This document shows, piece by piece, positions 7,184 through 14,148 of a stretch of 15,679 bases of DNA. The stretch is from NCBI GenBank assembly GCA_934462945.1, contig CAKSJF010000056.1, positions 1 through 15,679 on the forward strand, written 5' to 3'. This DNA comes from an uncultured Clostridia bacterium. Its GTDB lineage: Bacteria > Bacillota > Clostridia > UBA1381. Made by a program: the position numbers and the translations under genes. Each line of letters opens with the position of its first letter. Position 1 is the first letter of the stretch. Below the pieces are notes generated by a model that worked only from the letters and a program-made list of their open reading frames with translations, ran no database searches and was not told the origin of the DNA.

Positions 7184-8002
7184 ATGGAGCAGAAAATGTT
7201 GATGAACCCGGATTTCCCGGGCATGGGTTCTTATATGATCATAGAAAAAAACATCCGGAAAGGAGAGAAATACCCTTTGCATTGGCATGATTTTTTTGAA
7301 TATGAAATCATTCTAAGCGGCTGTGCAGAGCATATTCACAGTCAAAGCAGAGAGCTGTTAAAAGCCGGGAGCGCCTATCTGATGTCCTATTACGATTTTC
7401 ATTCCTTTTGCGCGCTCCAGGATACCAGGCTTTTTAGTATTCAGTTTCGGGATTATGCTGTGGATGAGGAAATTGCAGGCTTTCTTTCCTTTGGGGTGCG
7501 ACGGCTTTCCTGCGCTTACACAGAGGAGGAAACCGCACGGATTGAAGAAAAAATCCGGATACTTAAGGAAGAACAAAAACGGGAGCAGCCGTTTTGCCGT
7601 CAGCTGACCGAGAGTATTTTAGGGGAATTGGTGATTGATCTGATCCGGCGTTCCGATTCCGGAAAGGAGCATGCTATGCCGCAGCTGATTCAAAAGGCGG
7701 TAACGTATCTTTTTCTGCATTTCCGGGATGATGTTTCGCTTTTGTCCGTTTCGCAGGAGCTGCATGTTTCGGTCAACTATCTTGGCGCGCTTTTTTGTAA
7801 AAGCATCGGAGTATCCTTTCGGGAGTACCTGAATATGCTGCGCTTAAAATATGCATGCAGACTGCTTTTGTCCTCCGATTTGTCGGTCAAGGAAATTGCA
7901 TATGCCTCCGGATACCAGACCAATGAGCATTTTCTGCGTCTGTTCAAAAAGCAGCTGCATATGACGCCATCCGAGTATAAGCAAAACGGTCACCCGGCAT
8001 AA
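7184..8002 (+). CDS. AraC/XylS-family transcriptional regulator
   Basis: The 272-residue protein has an N-terminal cupin (AraC_binding) domain, with the sugar-pocket-type segment PLHWHDFFEYEIILSG at about residues 31-46. The C-terminal double helix-turn-helix spans about residues 165-268. The second motif reads LSVKEIAYASGYQTNEHFLR followed by LFKKQLHMTPSEYKQ, the AraC family signature. It probably senses a mannose-containing sugar or derivative and controls the divergently transcribed GH2 gene (inference from position). The start at 7184 is seven bases after GGGGGTGG. An overlapping ATG at 7180 is out of frame. The stop codon lies inside the loop region of a bidirectional terminator hairpin, so the last coding residues are also part of the terminator arm. 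Confidence 0.92.
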   Translation: MEQKMLMNPDFPGMGSYMIIEKNIRKGEKYPLHWHDFFEYEIILSGCAEHIHSQSRELLKAGSAYLMSYYDFHSFCALQDTRLFSIQFRDYAVDEEIAGFLSFGVRRLSCAYTEEETARIEEKIRILKEEQKREQPFCRQLTESILGELVIDLIRRSDSGKEHAMPQLIQKAVTYLFLHFRDDVSLLSVSQELHVSVNYLGALFCKSIGVSFREYLNMLRLKYACRLLLSSDLSVKEIAYASGYQTNEHFLRLFKKQLHMTPSEYKQNGHPA

Positions 8003-8020
8003 AACCGGAGTGACCGTTTT
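7983..8020. terminator. Bidirectional terminator shared by araC and the pcrA operon
   Basis: AAAACGGTCAC (7983-7993) pairs perfectly with GTGACCGTTTT (8010-8020). An inner CCGG/CCGG pair (7994-7997 with 8005-8008) extends the stem. The A-run on one side and T-run on the other let it stop transcription from both directions. The left arm lies within the last codons of the araC gene. Confidence 0.88.
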
Positions 8021-8024
8021 GACG

Positions 8025-8309
8025 TTAAAACTCATAGTCCACTGCAACACTTGCACTTCTTGCCTGGTGCATATAGGCTTTTACGGTGTTGACGTGGTAA
8101 GGATCGTTCTGGTAGGTATCTAATGCCGCCCGGTTTTCCAGATCAACCATCAGGATCACATCGTAGGAACGCTCCGAGCCGAGAAAGTCGACCCCAACCT
8201 CAATTTTTTTCGCAGACGGAACTTTTCCGCGCATCGAGAGCAAAAGCTCGCGCACCTTTTCTTTTTCTTCCGGATTTTTAAGCTTAAAGCATACAATATG
8301 TTTTACCAT
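8025..8309 (-). CDS. Dabb (stress-responsive A/B barrel) domain protein
   Basis: This 94-residue single-domain protein starts MVKHIVCFKLKNPEEKEKVRELL, the typical first strand and helix of the Dabb family (dimeric alpha-beta ferredoxin-like barrel). The SYDVILMVDLENRAALDTYQ and DPYHVNTVKAYM segments characteristic of the family follow. Length fits a complete domain. The biochemical role of bacterial Dabb proteins is mostly unknown. The ribosome site AGGAGG lies seven bases before the ATG. It begins 12 bases after the pcrA stop codon, so the two are co-transcribed and share the terminator at 7983-8020. No functional link with the helicase is evident. Confidence 0.9.
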   Translation of the reverse strand: MVKHIVCFKLKNPEEKEKVRELLLSMRGKVPSAKKIEVGVDFLGSERSYDVILMVDLENRAALDTYQNDPYHVNTVKAYMHQARSASVAVDYEF

Positions 8310-8321
8310 GTTTTTTTCCTC

Positions 8322-10520
8322 CTATTCATCAATTTTTTCTAATTTTGCAAATACAGCCATCAGCTGTTTTCTGCCCACTTGTTCAAACTGAATTTCCAGC
8401 ATTGCGTCCTGTTCAAACTGGCGCACCGAAAGAATGATTCCTTTACCGAATTTCTTATGCAGAACATGCTCTCCCGGTTGGAAATCCAGCGCCGGCGAGG
8501 TGACTGGCTTTATCGTGACAGCCGGCTGGCGCGTTTCCTTTTTCTTGGGTGCAAAGATGGTGTCGCTGATTAAATTGTAAACCGCTTGTCCGACAGGGGT
8601 GATGTCCGTGATATAATCGTCCGGAATTTCCTCTAAAAACCGGGACGGAACGGAATAGCTGGTTTTTCCGAACAGCATCCGCTGCTTGGTGTTCGTGATA
8701 TACAGCTGCTCCTTTGCACGTGTGATCGCAACGTAGCAAAGTCTGCGCTCCTCCTCCAGATCATCTTCTTCCAGAGCGGAACGTGCCGAGGGAAAGAGTC
8801 CCTCCTCCATGCCGGTCAGAAAGACAACCGGAAATTCCAGTCCCTTAGCGCTGTGAATGGTCATCATCACAACTGAATCCTGTGTTTCGTCATAAGCGTC
8901 AATGTCCGAAACCAGAGAAATATTCTCTAAGAAATCCCCTAAGGTCGGCATTTCGCTTGCTGATTCGTATTCCTTTACGACCGAGAGAAATTCCTGGAGG
9001 TTTTCTGTCCGGGTTCTTGCCTCTACAGTTGCCTCTGCCTCCAGCATAGCCGCGTAGCCGCTTTCGGTGATCACGCGTCCGACAAATTCGTGCAGATCCA
9101 TTGTTTCCTTTGCCTTTTTGAATGTTTCAATCAGCTTGATAAAGCCGTCAATTTTTCCGGACGCGCGTAAAAGCGGCGGAAATTCCACTGCGTTTTCCAG
9201 CACCTCATAAAGCGTCATGCCCTCTGCATCTGCAATAGACGATGCCTTGTCAACGGTTGCCTGTCCGATTCCGCGCTTGGGTTCATTAATAATCCGCCTG
9301 ATGCTAATCGCATCTCTTTCGTTATGAATGACGCGCAGATAGGCGATGATGTCCTTGATTTCTTTGCGGTCGTAGAAACGCAGACCTGCAAGCACGCGGT
9401 AAGGAACGGCATTTCGCATCAGCATTTCCTCTAATATACGCGACTGTGCATTTGTACGGTACAAAATCGTAAAGTCGGAATAGCTTCTTCCTGAAGCGAC
9501 CTCCTTTTGAATTTCTTCCGCAATAAAGCTTGCCTCCGTGCGTTCATTTGTGCCGATATAAAGCCGGATTTTTTCGCCGCGGCCGTTTTTCGTCCAAAGC
9601 TCTTTTCCCTTTCTGCCGCGGTTGTTGCCGATCACCGAATTGGCGGCGTCTAAAATATTCTGTGTCGACCGATAATTCTGCTCCAGCTTGATCAGCCTGG
9701 CATTTGGAAATTCTTCTTCAAAGCCTAAAATGTTCTGAATGTTTGCACCGCGGAACTTGTAGATGCTCTGGTCGTCGTCGCCGACCACACAGATATTCTG
9801 ACGCGCCTGTGCTAAAAGACTGATGAGCATATATTGCACGTTGTTTGTGTCCTGATACTCGTCCACCAAAATATAGCGGAAACGCTCCTGATACTTGTGC
9901 AGAACATCCGGGTTTTCAATCAGAATCCGGACGGTCAGAAAAATAATATCGTCAAAGTCCACCGCGTTATTTTCCTTTAGCCGCTTTTGGTATAGCGTAT
10001 AAATCCTGCCGACCACCTGGGCGTAATAGTCTCCGGCATGCGCCGCGATAAAGTCCTCCGGCTGTTGCATGTCGTCCTTAGCTTTGCCGATTGCCGACAG
10101 CACGCTTTTTGGAGCGTATGCCTTTTCGTCTAAGTCCAGATCCTTAATACAATCTTTAATCAAAGTTTTTGCATCGCTGGAATCATAGATCACAAAGTCG
10201 CTGGCGTAGCCTAAAAAATCAATTGATCCGCGCAGAATCCGCACACAGGCAGAGTGAAAGGTGCTAATCCACATATCCTCCGCCATTGCACCCACCATGC
10301 TCCTGATTCGCTCTTTCATCTCGTTTGCCGCCTTGTTGGTAAATGTGATCGCAAGAATGCTCCGCGGATTCACATGCTTTTTTGCAATTATATGCGCAAT
10401 CCGCTTGACTAAAACCGTCGTCTTTCCGCTCCCCGCCCCGGCAAGCACTAACACCGGTCCCTCCGTGGCAGTGACGGCTTCTAATTGTTTTTCATTTAAT
10501 CCACTCAAATACTGTTCCAT
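8322..10520 (-). CDS. pcrA: ATP-dependent DNA helicase PcrA (UvrD/Rep family)
   Basis: This 732-residue superfamily 1A 3'-5' helicase is used in nucleotide excision repair, rolling-circle replication and clearing of stalled RNA polymerase. Seen motifs: Q-motif LNEKQLEAV (8-16), Walker A AGAGSGKTT with Lys33, motif Ia LAITFTNKAANEM, motif II DEYQD (220-224), motif III VVGDDDQSIYKFRGA, motif V TIHSAKGLEFPVVFL and motif VI YVAITRAKEQLY. The C-terminal about 50 residues (GEHVLHKKFGKGIILSV onwards) form the Tudor-like PcrA domain that contacts RNA polymerase. The start is placed at 10520 (MEQYLSGLNEKQ) with GAGAGG upstream. An in-frame ATG at 10586 lies ahead of the promoter -10 box. Length agrees with Gram-positive PcrA. 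It is cotranscribed with the Dabb gene. Confidence 0.96.
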   Translation of the reverse strand: MEQYLSGLNEKQLEAVTATEGPVLVLAGAGSGKTTVLVKRIAHIIAKKHVNPRSILAITFTNKAANEMKERIRSMVGAMAEDMWISTFHSACVRILRGSIDFLGYASDFVIYDSSDAKTLIKDCIKDLDLDEKAYAPKSVLSAIGKAKDDMQQPEDFIAAHAGDYYAQVVGRIYTLYQKRLKENNAVDFDDIIFLTVRILIENPDVLHKYQERFRYILVDEYQDTNNVQYMLISLLAQARQNICVVGDDDQSIYKFRGANIQNILGFEEEFPNARLIKLEQNYRSTQNILDAANSVIGNNRGRKGKELWTKNGRGEKIRLYIGTNERTEASFIAEEIQKEVASGRSYSDFTILYRTNAQSRILEEMLMRNAVPYRVLAGLRFYDRKEIKDIIAYLRVIHNERDAISIRRIINEPKRGIGQATVDKASSIADAEGMTLYEVLENAVEFPPLLRASGKIDGFIKLIETFKKAKETMDLHEFVGRVITESGYAAMLEAEATVEARTRTENLQEFLSVVKEYESASEMPTLGDFLENISLVSDIDAYDETQDSVVMMTIHSAKGLEFPVVFLTGMEEGLFPSARSALEEDDLEEERRLCYVAITRAKEQLYITNTKQRMLFGKTSYSVPSRFLEEIPDDYITDITPVGQAVYNLISDTIFAPKKKETRQPAVTIKPVTSPALDFQPGEHVLHKKFGKGIILSVRQFEQDAMLEIQFEQVGRKQLMAVFAKLEKIDE

Positions 10521-10556
10521 GAATGTCCTCTCTTTAGCTATGTAATCTTTACCTAT

Positions 10557-10585
10557 AGTATAACATAAACCATTTGAGATTTCCA
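10557..10585 (-). promoter_or_regulatory. Promoter of pcrA
   Basis: On the minus strand, TATACT (10557-10562) is preceded by TGT, making an extended -10 (TGTTATACT). The -35 at 17 bases is a weak TGGAAA (10580-10585). The predicted transcript start near 10550 supports translation from 10520 rather than from 10586. Confidence 0.6.
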
Positions 10586-10736
10586 TAGAAAAATAAAGAA
10601 TATTTCAAAAAACTGCAAAATAGTCGGCGTGGATGTCAGACATGTATTTTAAATCCTTTTGAAAAATGTTTTTATTTACTTGATTTTTTATATATTAAAA
10701 AATTTTGCTATAATAACCGATTTTGTGTTTTAAATA

Positions 10737-10771
10737 TTTACTAATAGACAAAAATGTGGTATAATTATAAT
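10737..10771 (+). promoter_or_regulatory. Promoter region of the response regulator-kinase operon
   Basis: TTTACT (10737-10742) with a 17-base spacer to TATAAT (10760-10765) is the best pair. A second TATAAT follows immediately (10766-10771) and could pair with TAGACA (10745-10750) at a short 15-base spacing. The operon therefore seems to have its own promoter without the direct repeats seen before agrB. The DNA from 10587 to 10736 is AT-rich; I see no gene in it. Confidence 0.55.
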
Positions 10772-10808
10772 ACGAGTAATCAAAATTGTCATTAAAGGAG
10801 AGGCAGCA

Positions 10809-11540
10809 ATGAGAGATAATTTAAAGTTTTATATATGTGATGACAATAGTGATTTTGCAAATAAAATAAAAGCAGAAATCGACTTGTATATGGATGGCAG
10901 ACGAAATTATGAAACCGTTGTTTTTCATAATGGGACTGCGCTGTTAAAGCAGTTTGACAAGGAGTTTGCAGATGTTGTATTGCTTGATATTGATATGCCG
11001 GAAATGAACGGATTTGAAATTGCATCTTTGCTGCAAAAAAGAAAAGACGATATCTTGATTCTTTTTGTAACAAGTCATGAGGATAAAGTATATCAATCCT
11101 ATGATTATCATCCGTTTTGGTTTATACGCAAAAGTCATATGCATGATCTGCGGGTTGTTATTCCTAAGCTTTTAAAGAAAATAGATGCTGAGGACGAACG
11201 AAACCGATTAACCTTTCATCTGAAAGCAGAAAACTGTGTCATAGAAATTGATGTCAACACGGTAATATACATAGGGTCGTATAAAAATGATATTATTATC
11301 CGAGATCGGGTGTTAGGCGAAAAACAAATCAGATGTAAACTGACAGAAGCTGAAAAACAGCTATATCCATTTAATATTATTCGAATCCAGAATGGTATTT
11401 TGGTTAATTGTCGTTATATTTCAAAAATAACAAGCCGAGAGGTTATTATGACAGATGGAACACATTTTGGTCTTAGTCGATCAAAAATTGATTTCGTCAG
11501 AGAAGAATATCAAAACTTTATCAGGAGGACGCTGATATGA
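10809..11540 (+). CDS. LytTR-family response regulator (AgrA-type)
   Basis: The 243-residue cytoplasmic protein has a receiver domain at about 5-125, with acidic pocket CDD (Asp11, Asp12), phospho-acceptor Asp60 in LLDIDMPEMNG, Thr88 in LFVTS and Lys108 in IRKS. A LytTR DNA-binding domain follows at about 140-240 (VIEIDVNTVIYIGSYKNDII, then RIQNGILVNCRYISKI). This is the AgrA/VirR/ComE architecture, which binds paired direct repeats upstream of -35 boxes. The start follows AAAGGAGAGG at 10796-10805. The kinase gene overlaps its stop by 4 bases (ATGA), so they are translationally coupled. The natural target is the 18-base repeat pair in front of agrB (inference). The kinase partner is the adjacent GHKL protein. 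Confidence 0.92.
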   Translation: MRDNLKFYICDDNSDFANKIKAEIDLYMDGRRNYETVVFHNGTALLKQFDKEFADVVLLDIDMPEMNGFEIASLLQKRKDDILILFVTSHEDKVYQSYDYHPFWFIRKSHMHDLRVVIPKLLKKIDAEDERNRLTFHLKAENCVIEIDVNTVIYIGSYKNDIIIRDRVLGEKQIRCKLTEAEKQLYPFNIIRIQNGILVNCRYISKITSREVIMTDGTHFGLSRSKIDFVREEYQNFIRRTLI

Positions 11541-12838
11541 TAGAATTTATTTTTGAAACAGGAATAAACCTTATAGAAACATTTATTTCTGTTGACTTTA
11601 TCACAAAATATTTAGGTACTAAATACACAGATAACCGACAGAAAATAGCATTTGTTATCGTTTGGATAATAGCATTTATTCAAATGACAATCACTAATTA
11701 CATAACGGAATTTGAAACATTTGGGTCATATATTCCAATGATAATATATGCGTGTTATGCTTTTCTTTGCTTGAACGGGAGCATACCACTAAAAATATGG
11801 TTTTCCATACTAACTCATTTGATCGTTACTTTCACAGCAATACTGACGAATATACTTCTGTGCAATCTTATCGGATATGATCCATATAAGATGATTACAG
11901 TTTTTAACAGTACGAGGGTCATGGGAGTCATCATAGCAAAAATAATGCAGTTTTATATAACAAGACTGTTATTAAGAAATAAATATAAAAATCCTATAAG
12001 CAATTATAGGTGGATAGCGATTATTGCAATCCCTGTTGTATCTGTAATTTCGTTATGTGCCTTGATGAAAGCCGCCCTCATAAATAATGATATTTCGCCA
12101 TATATCTTAACCGGTATGGTGTGTATCATTCTTGCCAACATTATGACATATTATTTCTTTACAGTGATGAATAAAGAATATGAAAACACAATGAAAGCAA
12201 AATTACTAGAACAGCAGAATGATGTATTAAAGAAAAGCATAGCTGATAAAGACGCGTTTGTAAAGGAAATGAAAGCCGTCCGGCATGATATAAAAAATCA
12301 GCTTTTAACCATTATGCAATATGCCGACAATGGAAAAATAACTGATATAAAGGAATATGTAAATATGCTGACTCATGATTATTTGCCGAATGTTTTAAAT
12401 TATATTAACACTAATAATATGGCTTTTGATGCTGTGATCAATTCAAAAATTGCAGTTTGCAATCAAAGAAAAATATTTATGGAAGTAAATATAAAGCAGG
12501 GTACAAATATAAGTATTCCACCCACTGAAATCGCTGTACTGTTCGGTAATTTGCTGGACAATGCAATAGAAGCCGCCACGGATACAGATGAAAAAAGAAT
12601 AACGTTAAGCGTCCAGAAAAATGAAAACTATTTAGTTATATTAGTCAGTAATAGCATAAAATCATCAGTATTAGAATTTAACAGAAACCTTGAAACCTCA
12701 AAACCGGATAAGGATATGCATGGTATAGGAATAAAATCAATTAAAAATATTGTTGAAAAGCATAATGGTATGATACAGTTTTATGAGGAAGAAAACGAAT
12801 TTTGCTGTCACATAATGATTGATTTAAAAGAAGAATAA
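11537..12838 (+). CDS. GHKL-domain sensor histidine kinase (AgrC-type)
   Basis: The 433-residue protein has an N-terminal membrane sensor of about six hydrophobic segments (roughly 4-20, 37-55, 62-80, 88-112, 125-143, 158-180 and possibly 188-211). A coiled linker (about 213-245) follows. The dimerisation/phospho-acceptor motif is VRHDIKNQL with His250. The GHKL ATPase has an N-box FGNLLDNAIEA (337-345) and a G-box GIGIKSIKNIV (396-406). The F and G2 boxes are minimal, as in AgrC. It is expected to sense an extracellular cyclic peptide and phosphorylate the overlapping LytTR regulator. It starts within the regulator's end (4-base overlap). It is followed directly by a strong terminator, so agrB and agrD are on a separate transcript. 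Confidence 0.92.
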   Translation: MIEFIFETGINLIETFISVDFITKYLGTKYTDNRQKIAFVIVWIIAFIQMTITNYITEFETFGSYIPMIIYACYAFLCLNGSIPLKIWFSILTHLIVTFTAILTNILLCNLIGYDPYKMITVFNSTRVMGVIIAKIMQFYITRLLLRNKYKNPISNYRWIAIIAIPVVSVISLCALMKAALINNDISPYILTGMVCIILANIMTYYFFTVMNKEYENTMKAKLLEQQNDVLKKSIADKDAFVKEMKAVRHDIKNQLLTIMQYADNGKITDIKEYVNMLTHDYLPNVLNYINTNNMAFDAVINSKIAVCNQRKIFMEVNIKQGTNISIPPTEIAVLFGNLLDNAIEAATDTDEKRITLSVQKNENYLVILVSNSIKSSVLEFNRNLETSKPDKDMHGIGIKSIKNIVEKHNGMIQFYEEENEFCCHIMIDLKEE

Positions 12839-12844
12839 TTTTTC

Positions 12845-12887
12845 AGAAGTCCTTGGTAATATACAAAACCGAAAGGACTTCTTTTTT
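12845..12887 (+). terminator. Terminator of the regulator-kinase operon
   Basis: AGAAGTCCTT (12845-12854) pairs perfectly with AAGGACTTCT (12873-12882), with an inner GGT/ACC pair, and runs into six T residues (12882-12887). It begins seven bases after the kinase stop codon and isolates the agrB promoter from the upstream transcript. Confidence 0.9.
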
Positions 12888-12925
12888 GTTGCAATTAATA
12901 TTGTCAAGAGATATTTTTCGACATA

Positions 12926-12964
12926 TTGCGTCAACCGTCACACCATTTGTGTCAGCCGTCACAT
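12926..12964 (+). promoter_or_regulatory. Paired 18-base direct repeats upstream of agrB, likely LytTR operator
   Basis: TTGCGTCAACCGTCACAC (12926-12943) and TTGTGTCAGCCGTCACAT (12947-12964) agree at 15 of 18 positions, all differences being transitions. Their period is 21 bases, two helical turns, so both are on the same face of DNA. Each contains two YGTCA units 7 bases apart. The second repeat ends five bases before the -35 box at 12970. This is the layout known for AgrA, VirR and ComE sites. The binding protein is inferred to be the LytTR regulator at 10809. Confidence 0.7.
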
Positions 12965-12969
12965 ATGGG

Positions 12970-12997
12970 TTGAAAAGCTCCACATTCATGTTATAAT
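12970..12997 (+). promoter_or_regulatory. Promoter of agrB-agrD
   Basis: TTGAAA (12970-12975), a 16-base spacer and TATAAT (12992-12997) preceded by TGT (extended -10). The ribosome site GAGGGGAG (13008-13015) precedes the agrB ATG at 13022. Decent boxes suggest some basal activity that the upstream repeats could raise. Confidence 0.7.
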
Positions 12998-13021
12998 CAA
13001 ATTAACAGAGGGGAGATATAC

Positions 13022-13609
13022 ATGGATAAGTTAGCAAACACCATTACAAATTATTATATACAAAAAAATATAATTGCAGAGGAAAAACGAGAAATATATT
13101 CGTATGGGTTTAAACTAATATTTTCTGATGTGATAAATTATATGATAATTATTTTGCTAGGAATTATTCTTAATAGACTTATTGAAAGTGTTGCTTTTCT
13201 AATCACTTTATGTGGGGTAAGAAAATTCAGCGGTGGTTTTCATGCTAAAAGTTTTTGGCTGTGTAGGTTGGCAATGATAATTACATGTTTATGTGTTATT
13301 TTGTTAACCGATATCGTTACATACACTGGATTTGAAACCGTTATTGTAATATTTGTCAATGTCATAAGTGTTGTGTTTATTACAATATTTGCGCCGGTAA
13401 TACACCCGAATAAACCGTTATCGGACAAGCAAAAACACAATAACAAAATTAAATCGGTAATAACATCGATAGTTATGTCTATAGTTTCAATTGCAATTGT
13501 TGCTAAGGATATGAAATTCGGTGTTACTATATCAATAACCTTGCTTGCGGTAGTTGCTTTAATGACTATCGGTATGGCAGTTCGGAAAGGAGGGAAAGAA
13601 AATGTTTAA
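13022..13609 (+). CDS. agrB: AgrB-like accessory gene regulator protease
   Basis: This 195-residue membrane peptidase of the AgrB family cleaves and cyclises the AgrD propeptide and takes part in its export. The catalytic region reads VRKFSGGFHAKSFWLC, with Arg67, His74 and Cys81; the 7-residue His-to-Cys distance equals that of Staphylococcus AgrB (His77, Cys84). Five to six hydrophobic segments follow or precede it (about 30-50, 53-66, 82-100, 105-128, 142-160, 168-190). Its last 8 bases overlap the start of the small peptide gene, giving tight coupling of protease and substrate. It has its own promoter with paired direct repeats. The symbol is by family and context; the name agr here does not imply virulence. 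Confidence 0.92.
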   Translation: MDKLANTITNYYIQKNIIAEEKREIYSYGFKLIFSDVINYMIIILLGIILNRLIESVAFLITLCGVRKFSGGFHAKSFWLCRLAMIITCLCVILLTDIVTYTGFETVIVIFVNVISVVFITIFAPVIHPNKPLSDKQKHNNKIKSVITSIVMSIVSIAIVAKDMKFGVTISITLLAVVALMTIGMAVRKGGKENV

Positions 13610-13763
13610 TTGGATTAGTAGTCTTTTTGCCGGAGTTGCTTTTGATATGGCTATTTATTCAGCAGGATTAGCATCTGGTAATGGTATGTACCAGATGAAA
13701 GAGCCGGAAGGCTTGCAAAAGTTGGCAGAGCAAAACAAGAAATCAAAAACTGTGATGAGATAA
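13602..13763 (+). CDS. agrD: AgrD-like autoinducer propeptide without cysteine
   Basis: A 53-residue ORF overlaps agrB by 8 bases and has an excellent ribosome site AAAGGAGG (13586-13593), 8 bases from the ATG. The plan is that of AgrD: an amphipathic/hydrophobic N-terminal part (MFNWISSLFAGVAFDMAIYS), a small central segment AGLASGNGMY, and a charged C-terminal tail beginning QMKEPEGLQKLAEQ, as in the conserved P-x-x-L leader of AgrD proteins. No cysteine is present anywhere. Aligning PEGL (Pro35) with PKEL of S. aureus AgrD puts Ser25 at the ring-forming Cys and the cut after Met29, a Ser-Gly-Asn-Gly-Met pentacycle. A serine lactone ring is known from S. intermedius. The exact ring and the N-terminal cut are inference. 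Ser20 is an alternative. Confidence 0.8.
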   Translation: MFNWISSLFAGVAFDMAIYSAGLASGNGMYQMKEPEGLQKLAEQNKKSKTVMR

Positions 13764-13805
13764 ATTTGATTGAAGTGTCACTAAGTAATATTTTTTGTTT
13801 TAAGT

Positions 13806-13989
13806 ATGCAAAAGTTAGATGATTTATACCATTTTACTTTTGGCAATATTAAGGAGGCGGTTCCGATGTTCAGTTATCAGCAGCCGGCAACAGGTGTGTC
13901 GGTACTGCTAAAACAAGACGGTTGCCACAAATTATAATGATTTTGCCGGAAATATGATTATATCACCAAACTTCACAGGAGTACTGTAA
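13806..13989 (+). pseudogene. Frameshifted coding relic of unknown family
   Basis: From ATG 13806 a 43-codon frame reads MQKLDDLYHFTFGNIKEAVP, MFSYQQPATGVSVLLKQDG, then CHKL and stop (13935-13937). Shifting frame near 13920, the reading continues as VATNYNDFAGNMIISPNFTGVL to a stop at 13987-13989. The two halves join naturally (…LLKQDG/VATNYNDFAG…), which suggests one ancestral ORF broken by a single indel. The first ATG has no ribosome site. AAGGAGG at 13851-13857 lies inside the frame and precedes an internal ATG (13866) that would make 23 residues. I do not recognise the family. A tiny functional peptide is possible but less likely than a relic. Confidence 0.45.
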
Positions 13990-14042
13990 ACATGATACAC
14001 AATATTTTGAGGTGTTATAATTATTGACAGCATATTGAATAA

Positions 14043-14148
14043 GAACGTGGCAAAAGCGGTAAAACAGCATTTATAAAAGAGTTCCTATCAACACATAAGA
14101 AAAGTGCATCACTGAAAGAATTTTTAACAAGAACTCTCATGCGATAAC
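14043..14148 (+). pseudogene. Short open fragment, probable gene remnant
   Basis: Between an in-frame stop just upstream and TAA at 14146-14148, 34 codons read ERGKSGKTAFIKEF, LSTHKKSASLKEFLTRTLMR. There is no start codon with a ribosome site, so it is not an intact gene. The amphipathic, Lys-rich end looks like coding sequence. It is in the same frame as the first part of the relic at 13806 and might be the tail of the same lost gene or of another one. GKSGKT recalls a P-loop but lacks the full Walker A context. Confidence 0.3.

Noticed and set aside
7024..7224. Minus-strand ORF across the mannosidase-araC intergenic region
   Set aside because: It spans both divergent promoters, has no ribosome site and overlaps the araC start; a chance ORF.
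10521..10586. Longer pcrA start at 10586
   Set aside because: The -10 box at 10557-10562 would lie inside the coding sequence, and PcrA homology starts with MEQYLSGLNEKQ at 10520, which has its own ribosome site.
12903..12924. TGTC...GACA as a third operator copy upstream of the agrB repeats
   Set aside because: It does not fit the 21-base period and shares only four bases with the repeat unit.
13240..13446. Minus-strand 68-residue ORF inside agrB
   Set aside because: It is antisense to a clear AgrB coding region including the catalytic His/Cys, with no ribosome site.
14024..14052. TTGACA at 14024-14029 as a promoter for the exported-protein gene
   Set aside because: No -10-like sequence lies at 16-18 bases downstream (GTGGCA region), and it is almost 200 bases from the start codon.
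14049..14066. GKSGKT as a Walker A motif of an ATPase
   Set aside because: The first glycine of GxxxxGKT is missing, the frame is closed by a stop just upstream, and no Walker B follows; at most a remnant.
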